Below, one piece after another: positions 59,526 through 64,000 of a stretch of DNA of 64,000 nt. Origin of the DNA: Rossellomorea aquimaris TF-12 (GTDB lineage: Bacteria; Bacillota; Bacilli; Bacillales; Bacillaceae_B); contig NZ_LQXM01000024.1 in NCBI RefSeq assembly GCF_001648555.1, forward strand, positions 1 through 64,000. The letters are read 5' to 3'. The stretch's first letter is position 1; each line of letters begins with the position of its first letter. Under the pieces are notes generated by a model that ran no database searches, was not told the origin of the DNA, and saw only the letters and a program-made list of their open reading frames with translations. The position numbers were made by a program, and so were the translations under genes.

Positions 59526-60287
59526 CTATTCGTCCTCCTTTCGATGTTTCACAAAAACCTTCTCTAACACAACAATACTTCCAAAAAACAACAAGCTAAG
59601 TAACATTATAATAAATATAGATACAAACACTCTATCTGTTCTAAAGGATGAAGAAGCAAGAGTCATATAGACACCAATCCCTTTTTGGGCTCCTAACCAT
59701 TCGGAAATAACAGCACCCATCACGCTATAAGTAGCCGAAATTTTCAAACCTGAAAAAATAGCGGGAAGAGCATGAGGCCATTCTACTTTTCGAAAGAGCT
59801 GTCCTTTTGTTGCTCCTGCCATTTTCATGTAATGAATATATTCTTCATTTGTTTGTTTAAAGCCATCAAGTGCAGATACAGCGACAGGAAAGAAGCAGAT
59901 CAGAGTTATAACAATCATCTTAGGCAATAATCCAAATCCAAACCAAATCACCAGTAAAGGAGCTAGCACGATAATCGGTATATTTTGAGATAAAATCATT
60001 AAAGGATAGATGGCTTCTCTTACTCGTGGAAGCAGATGCAAACCAACAGCTGTACCGATACCGATACTACACCCAATCATAAAGCCTCCAACCGTGAGAA
60101 GCGCAGTAGATGAAAGATGTTTTGTAAAAGAAGCCCAAGACGTAACTCCTTCCAACCAAATTTCTGATGGAGAAGGCATTAGCCATGAAGGGATATCCAA
60201 GACTCTGGTTGTGATTTCCCAAATGATGAATAAAAGGATGAGGACCAAGAGGGGTCTCCATCCTTTTCTAATAAGTGACTTTATCAT
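59526..60287 (-). CDS. Thiamine-precursor ABC importer permease (ThiX-like)
   Basis: 253 aa. Six-helix TauC/SsuC-type permease with the EAA-like loop EYIHYMKMAGATKGQLFRKVEWPHALPAI and PIIVLAPLLVIWFGFGLLPK. It overlaps the preceding gene by 4 bp. Confidence 0.88.
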   Translation of the reverse strand: MIKSLIRKGWRPLLVLILLFIIWEITTRVLDIPSWLMPSPSEIWLEGVTSWASFTKHLSSTALLTVGGFMIGCSIGIGTAVGLHLLPRVREAIYPLMILSQNIPIIVLAPLLVIWFGFGLLPKMIVITLICFFPVAVSALDGFKQTNEEYIHYMKMAGATKGQLFRKVEWPHALPAIFSGLKISATYSVMGAVISEWLGAQKGIGVYMTLASSSFRTDRVFVSIFIIMLLSLLFFGSIVVLEKVFVKHRKEDE

Positions 60288-60583
60288 CTATATTTCTCCG
60301 TTAACTGGTTCATTTCAATACCCTTTGGTTTATATAAAACCTTAATTTGGGAGATGACATTCTCACTTCCTAGTTCAATCATTCGTTCATTCATCTGTTC
60401 GATTACATGAAACAGCTCAGAAAGATTTCCTTCCATAGTCGTTTCAAGTGGATGCACTTCATATTTAACCCCAGCATTTTTAATGATGGCAATCGCTTCA
60501 TCCACATACGGAATGACATCTTCCCCATTTTTGGTTTTTGGTATAATTTGAATACTTACGAGTGAATTCCCCACATTGCTCAC
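60284..60583 (-). CDS. Thiamine-binding protein (DUF77/MTH1187/YkoF-like)
   Basis: 99 aa. VSIQIIPKTKNGEDVIPYVDEAIAII, VKYEVHPLETTMEG, ELFHVIEQMNERM: the PF01910 ferredoxin-like fold found in thiamine- and HMP-linked operons. A cytoplasmic ligand-binding role in this operon is inferred. It is 3 bp from thiY. Confidence 0.85.
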   Translation of the reverse strand: MSNVGNSLVSIQIIPKTKNGEDVIPYVDEAIAIIKNAGVKYEVHPLETTMEGNLSELFHVIEQMNERMIELGSENVISQIKVLYKPKGIEMNQLTEKYR

Positions 60584-60586
60584 CTC

Positions 60587-61573
60587 TTATTTTGGTAAAA
60601 ATTCGTTAGTAAAAGCTTTTTTACTATCAAATTTTTTCTCTAACAACTTATTTTCGTACATCCATTCACCATAATTTTCCCAAACCTCTAGCTTTTGTTC
60701 ACCCCATCGTTTTGCATCGTCCTGGTATTTAGGTGCAAGCCATTCTTGACTTTTCATCACCAACTCCTTATCTAAATCTGGAGCTGCTTCCAGTAGAATT
60801 TCTCCTGCCTCTTTAGGCTGGTCGATAGCAAATTTATACCCTTTTGAAGTAGCCGCTAGAAATGATTTTACAGTGTCAGGGTCAGACTCTATCATCTTTT
60901 CGTTAGTTGTCAGAACTGGAGTATAATAGTCTAATTTTTCCGAGTAATCTTTCACGTACATCATATTAAGTTCTTCTCCACGAAGCTCTGCTTCAATTCC
61001 TGTCCAACCATAGTATATCCATGCAAAATCCACATCTCTTTTTACTGCAGTAAAGAAATCAGTGTCTCCCATATTCACGAAATTCACTTTCTTAACGTCA
61101 GCATTTTCTTGTTTCATAATGGATGACATAACGGCCTCTTCTACAGGTGAACCCCATCCACCATAGTTTTTCCCTTCAAAATCCTTTGGTGTTGTAATTC
61201 CCTTTTCCTTAGGAGAAGCAAACCCTGAAGTATTATGTTGTATAATTGCAGCTATTGAAACTAGAGGAACATCTTGAACTCTCGCTTGAGTAACGCCTTC
61301 TTGATATCCCACTCCAAATTCAGCTTTACCTGAGGCGACGAGCTGATCAGCACCTGCTTCACCAGGCATAATAATATCTACATCTAAGCCCTGATCTTTA
61401 AAATATCCTTTTTCCTTCGCAACATACAATCCTGTGTGATTGGTATTAGGTGTCCAGTCCAGTACTACAGACACCTTTTTCAGTTCATCTTTCTTGTCGT
61501 CTGAAGCACTGCTTCCCCCACTACAAGCAGTCAATAAAAACATTGAACAGATTAGTACGATCAACCTTTTCAT
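60587..61573 (-). CDS. HMP/thiamine-precursor ABC substrate-binding lipoprotein (ThiY/THI5-like)
   Basis: 328 aa. Signal peptide with lipobox LTAC, then VSVVLDWTPNTNHTGLYVAKEKGYFKDQGLDVDI and the GYQEGVTQARVQDVPLVSIAAIIQHNTSGF segment of NMT1/THI5-like proteins. These bind formylaminopyrimidine or HMP. It is the first gene of the operon, preceded by AAAGGAGG and, 130 bp upstream, by a TPP riboswitch and terminator. Confidence 0.9.
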   Translation of the reverse strand: MKRLIVLICSMFLLTACSGGSSASDDKKDELKKVSVVLDWTPNTNHTGLYVAKEKGYFKDQGLDVDIIMPGEAGADQLVASGKAEFGVGYQEGVTQARVQDVPLVSIAAIIQHNTSGFASPKEKGITTPKDFEGKNYGGWGSPVEEAVMSSIMKQENADVKKVNFVNMGDTDFFTAVKRDVDFAWIYYGWTGIEAELRGEELNMMYVKDYSEKLDYYTPVLTTNEKMIESDPDTVKSFLAATSKGYKFAIDQPKEAGEILLEAAPDLDKELVMKSQEWLAPKYQDDAKRWGEQKLEVWENYGEWMYENKLLEKKFDSKKAFTNEFLPK

Positions 61574-61633
61574 GTCGATTCCTCCTTTTTTATGTATAAC
61601 GTTTATCCTTCACTAAGCAGCTGAAACCAATTC

Positions 61634-61668
61634 AAAAAGCGCCCTAAGCTAACAGCCCAGGACGCATT
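61634..61668 (-). terminator. Terminator of the TPP riboswitch (expression platform)
   Basis: GCGTCCT/AGGGCGC stem with T5 on the minus strand, 30 bp downstream of the aptamer. Confidence 0.8.
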
Positions 61669-61698
61669 ATCAAACAATTGAAATATCTCGTTTGAGAA

Positions 61699-61795
61699 TA
61701 TGTTTCCTACGCTGGTATCAGCCAGTTCAGGTTCTAAGGGTCAGTATCTGAATGGATACAATCTCAACCGGCCGCACCGGTCCCCCTACATTTCT
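61699..61795 (-). promoter_or_regulatory. TPP riboswitch (thi-box)
   Basis: The aptamer on the minus strand begins GTAGGGGGACC and contains GGTTGAGATTG (analogue of CTGAGA), ACCCTTAGAACCTGA, CTGGCTGATACCAGCGTAGG and a closing P1 (AATGT/ACATATT). It lies upstream of the ThiY-like gene and would end transcription when thiamine pyrophosphate is bound. Confidence 0.95.
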
Positions 61796-61934
61796 TCTCT
61801 ATGAAATTATGTATAAACGTTATCTTCAACCTTTACTTTGCCATAGTAATAGAATGTTTTCAAGTAATAAAAATTCTTCCCTCTTTTTGAAAGGCACTTT
61901 TTGCAATGAATGTTGTTATTTTAAACACATGATC

Positions 61935-62075
61935 TGCCAAGTCTCTCTCAACCAGTGTGTGCTGGATGGTGAGGGGAGCTGCTCCGCTTTCCGTGTAAAG
62001 CGAGCACCTCTAGCTGCAATCATCCACTACTCGCTTTTTGAATAGCAACAAAGTTTACGATAACAGCCTTTTGAA
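61935..62075 (-). repeat. Mosaic intergenic repeat copy
   Basis: On the minus strand: GGCTGTTATCGTAAAC, TTGTTGCTATTCAAAAAGCG, AGTAGTGGATGATTGCAGC, AGAGGTGCTCGCTTTACACG, GAGCAGCTCCCCTCACCATC, CAGCACACACTGGTTGAGAG. It is the most complete copy, joining both halves seen at 57570-57925. Confidence 0.72.
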
Positions 62076-62094
62076 AAGGTGTTTTCCATTTTCT

Positions 62095-62517
62095 CTATTC
62101 TTCCCACTTACCACCCCAGACATTAAATTTATTTCCGTCTGGGTCATATAGATCAAAGGCGACACCTGTCCACGCTTCATGAAGCTCACCAACATGCACT
62201 CCATTTCTTTTCAAGCGATTGTATTCTTCGATGACTTTTTCTTTTTCATCATCAAAGTTCAAGGTTGCCTTATACAGTTCAGTATTATCTGAATTCATCA
62301 AACTCCCTTTTACTTGTGGGTTCTCAGGGGGCTTTTCTACCTCCCATAAAAATATCCATTGACCGTTTTCAACTCTAAAACTGACATTTCTATTTTGATT
62401 ATTCATCTCTTCTCCAACTTCTAAAGAAAAGTGCTCATTCCACCATTTATAAGATGCTTCAATATTGCAAACGGGGATATGGATACACGGGATACTAGAA
62501 AGTTTTAAATGTCTCAA
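62095..62517 (-). CDS. VOC (glyoxalase/bleomycin-resistance fold) family protein
   Basis: 140 aa. Paired beta-alpha-beta-beta-beta repeats: CIHIPVCNIEASYKWWNEHF at the start of the first, and a C-terminal VAFDLYDPDGNKFNVWGG. Metal ligands are plausible (His, Glu) but substrate unknown. The TTG at 62517 follows AGAGGAGAG; an ATG 10 codons upstream has no site. It overlaps the upstream kinase gene by 23 bp. Confidence 0.8.
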   Translation of the reverse strand: MRHLKLSSIPCIHIPVCNIEASYKWWNEHFSLEVGEEMNNQNRNVSFRVENGQWIFLWEVEKPPENPQVKGSLMNSDNTELYKATLNFDDEKEKVIEEYNRLKRNGVHVGELHEAWTGVAFDLYDPDGNKFNVWGGKWEE

Positions 62518-63400
62518 CGTAATCTCTCCTCTTTTGTAAGGTATCAATACACGTTAATAATTTCGATACAACATTTGTAAATCCTCTTTGTTCATAAAAA
62601 AACGAGTATTGAAGGAGAAGAATTAAGATGAGATAAGGCAAGCAATCTTTTTCATGTGGAGTCAAACCATTTTTATTTTCATATCCCTTTAGAAATTCCT
62701 CTATAAACAGAAGTTTACCTTCTCCAGCTTGTTTTCTTAAAATCCCAGTAATAAAGTACGCAACGTCAACAACTCGAGGTGCTTTTCTTATTCTTTCAAA
62801 ATCTATTAATCCTTTCATCTTATTGTCTACTATAAGCAGATTTTTCAAATGAAAATCACTATGTATAAATTGTAGAGGCATCTCTTTATAATTAGATAAG
62901 ACCTCATCATATTGAAAAAAGTTCTTTTTTGCCCAAGCTCCTACTTGTGTATGATGTCTTTCTTTCCTCCAGCTTTCCAAATAGAAAAATACATTCCATT
63001 CAATGGGTTCTTCCCTGGATTTATAAGTAGACATCAACTTATGGAGCAAACCCAGATACTCTCCAATGGAAAACACCAATGACATCGAGATAGGGAATTC
63101 TTCTTTAGTTTCCCCTTCTAATGCACCATAAAGGGAATAAAATCCACTTTCTTTTTCCACAAATGGATCATTTCCTTTTGTTAAAACAGGCGTTTCGACA
63201 TTCAGTCCCTTATGTTGTAAATACTGAGTTAGAGAGTATTCTTCGTACCTTTCAAGAAGAGAGGTTTCAATTCTATTTTTAAGAAAATAGACTGCCTTAT
63301 CCGTCGATATTCTATATATATTTGGACTGATTGTTTCTTTTTTAAAGTGAACTACATCCAGATTCCATTGAGACAAAAGGCTATTTAAAGGCTCAATCAT
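62495..63400 (-). CDS. APH-type phosphotransferase
   Basis: 301 aa, aminoglycoside-phosphotransferase/choline-kinase fold. Catalytic loop HSDFHLKNLLI and the DFG-like DFERI. N-terminal lobe: TDKAVYFLKNRI. Substrate could be an alcohol, sugar or spore-related metabolite (CotS-like proteins share this fold). It overlaps the VOC gene at its end; the two are probably co-transcribed. Confidence 0.78.
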   Translation of the reverse strand: MIEPLNSLLSQWNLDVVHFKKETISPNIYRISTDKAVYFLKNRIETSLLERYEEYSLTQYLQHKGLNVETPVLTKGNDPFVEKESGFYSLYGALEGETKEEFPISMSLVFSIGEYLGLLHKLMSTYKSREEPIEWNVFFYLESWRKERHHTQVGAWAKKNFFQYDEVLSNYKEMPLQFIHSDFHLKNLLIVDNKMKGLIDFERIRKAPRVVDVAYFITGILRKQAGEGKLLFIEEFLKGYENKNGLTPHEKDCLPYLILILLLQYSFFYEQRGFTNVVSKLLTCIDTLQKRRDYVETFKTF

Positions 63401-63489
63401 TTTTAATTCCTTTCAAAAAATAGTAAGATACTCTTTAGTATTTCATTGAAGATTTGACGACATACATATTAAGAAAAGAGGTCATGACT

Positions 63490-64000
63490 ATGCAAAGAAT
63501 TCAAATGACGGAAGACTTATCCTTTTCACGAATTATTCATGGTTTATGGAGATTATCCGATTGGAATCAACCTAAAGAAGAAACCCTTTCGTTCATTCAA
63601 CATAATCTTGAAAAAGGTATCACGACGTTTGATCATGCCGATATCTATGGTTCATATACGTGTGAAGGATTATTTGGAGATGCACTCTCTCTTCAGCCTT
63701 CACTACGTGAAAAGATGGAGATTGTGACAAAATGCGGAATCGTTCTTCCTTCTGAAAATCGTCCAGAACATCAAACACACCATTACAACACAAGTAAAAA
63801 ACATATCATTGCTTCAGTTGAAAATTCGTTACAAAACCTAAAAACAGACTACATTGATTTATTATTAATACACCGACCAGATCCATTTATGAGTGGAGAA
63901 GAAGTGGCAGAAGCATTTACTCAGTTAAAAAATGAAGGAAAAGTACTGCACTTTGGTGTATCCAATTTCAAAGATCATCAATGGAATATGTTACAATCCT
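63490..64000 (+). CDS. Aldo/keto reductase (partial, runs off the window)
   Basis: At least 170 aa of an AKR family oxidoreductase (YdhF/Tas-like): RIIHGLWRLSDW near the N-terminus, the catalytic Asp/Tyr segment TTFDHADIYG, the Lys in VTKCG, then YIDLLLIHRPDPF with the conserved HRPD, and GKVLHFGVSNF. The ATG at 63490 follows GAGGT; an ATG two codons earlier is an alternative. The 3' end lies beyond the window. Confidence 0.9.
   Translation, partial: MQRIQMTEDLSFSRIIHGLWRLSDWNQPKEETLSFIQHNLEKGITTFDHADIYGSYTCEGLFGDALSLQPSLREKMEIVTKCGIVLPSENRPEHQTHHYNTSKKHIIASVENSLQNLKTDYIDLLLIHRPDPFMSGEEVAEAFTQLKNEGKVLHFGVSNFKDHQWNMLQS

Overview
The window is chromosomal DNA from a low-GC, endospore-forming Bacillaceae bacterium. 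Evidence for a spore-former includes alpha/beta SASP, splAB, YhaL, YjcZ peptides, YheC/YheD proteins, and sigma-E and sigma-G type promoters. Much of the gene order (prsA-yhaL-yhaM, yhaN-yhaO, yhaP-yhaQ, hemZ, yhaX, yheA-yheE, bmrC-bmrD, ligase-thiolase-bioY) corresponds to the yha/yhe/yhf region of Bacillus subtilis, with rearrangements and insertions. It is not B. subtilis; a Rossellomorea-like or related genus is a guess. I saw no rRNA, tRNA, CRISPR array, prophage or intact insertion sequence.

Layout. 0-2.2 kb: three YjcZ micro-genes, the PrsA foldase, YhaL and a small membrane protein. 2.4-11.4 kb: YhaM nuclease, an MFS exporter, the YhaN/YhaO ATPase-nuclease pair and a Na+-type ABC exporter. 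11.5-15.9 kb: YhzD, an ASCH protein next to a frameshifted gene, and fatty-acid genes. 16-20.4 kb: HemZ, the HAD protein YhaX, YheA, YheB. 20.4-25.6 kb: a four-gene operon of tandem YheC/YheD ATP-grasp paralogues behind a sigma-E-like promoter. 25.6-31.9 kb: ferritin-like protein, YheE, a CstR-type repressor, a PucR-type regulator with the multi-sugar ATPase MsmX/UgpC, a SASP, fumarase. 31.9-36.8 kb: a five-gene acyl-CoA cluster and BirA-controlled BioY. 37-46.3 kb: an amino-acid ABC importer, the BmrC/BmrD exporter behind a leader-peptide attenuator, and a SigY-type ECF sigma operon. 46.4-57.5 kb: MFS exporter, P-loop kinase-like protein, isoaspartyl dipeptidase, universal stress protein, photolyase, DAACS symporter, a cysteine-less ArsC-like protein, spore photoproduct lyase with SplA. 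58-64 kb: a TPP-riboswitch-controlled HMP/thiamine-precursor ABC operon ending in a TatD hydrolase, a VOC protein, an APH-type kinase and the start of an aldo/keto reductase.

The most unusual signal is non-coding. Five intergenic regions carry arrays of degenerate units repeating every 20-21 bp (two helical turns), each lying next to an intrinsic terminator. Most loci use their own unit sequence; two share the same alternating A/B pair of units. A second intergenic family is a GC-rich mosaic repeat, one copy having 9-bp terminal inverted repeats. A third is the 12-mer AGGTCCGTCCCT, found six times exactly, inside and between genes. Other points of interest are several apparently catalytically disabled enzymes (YhaX, the ArsC-like protein, one thiolase), a hairpin that sequesters a Shine-Dalgarno sequence, and a structured leader ahead of the SASP gene.
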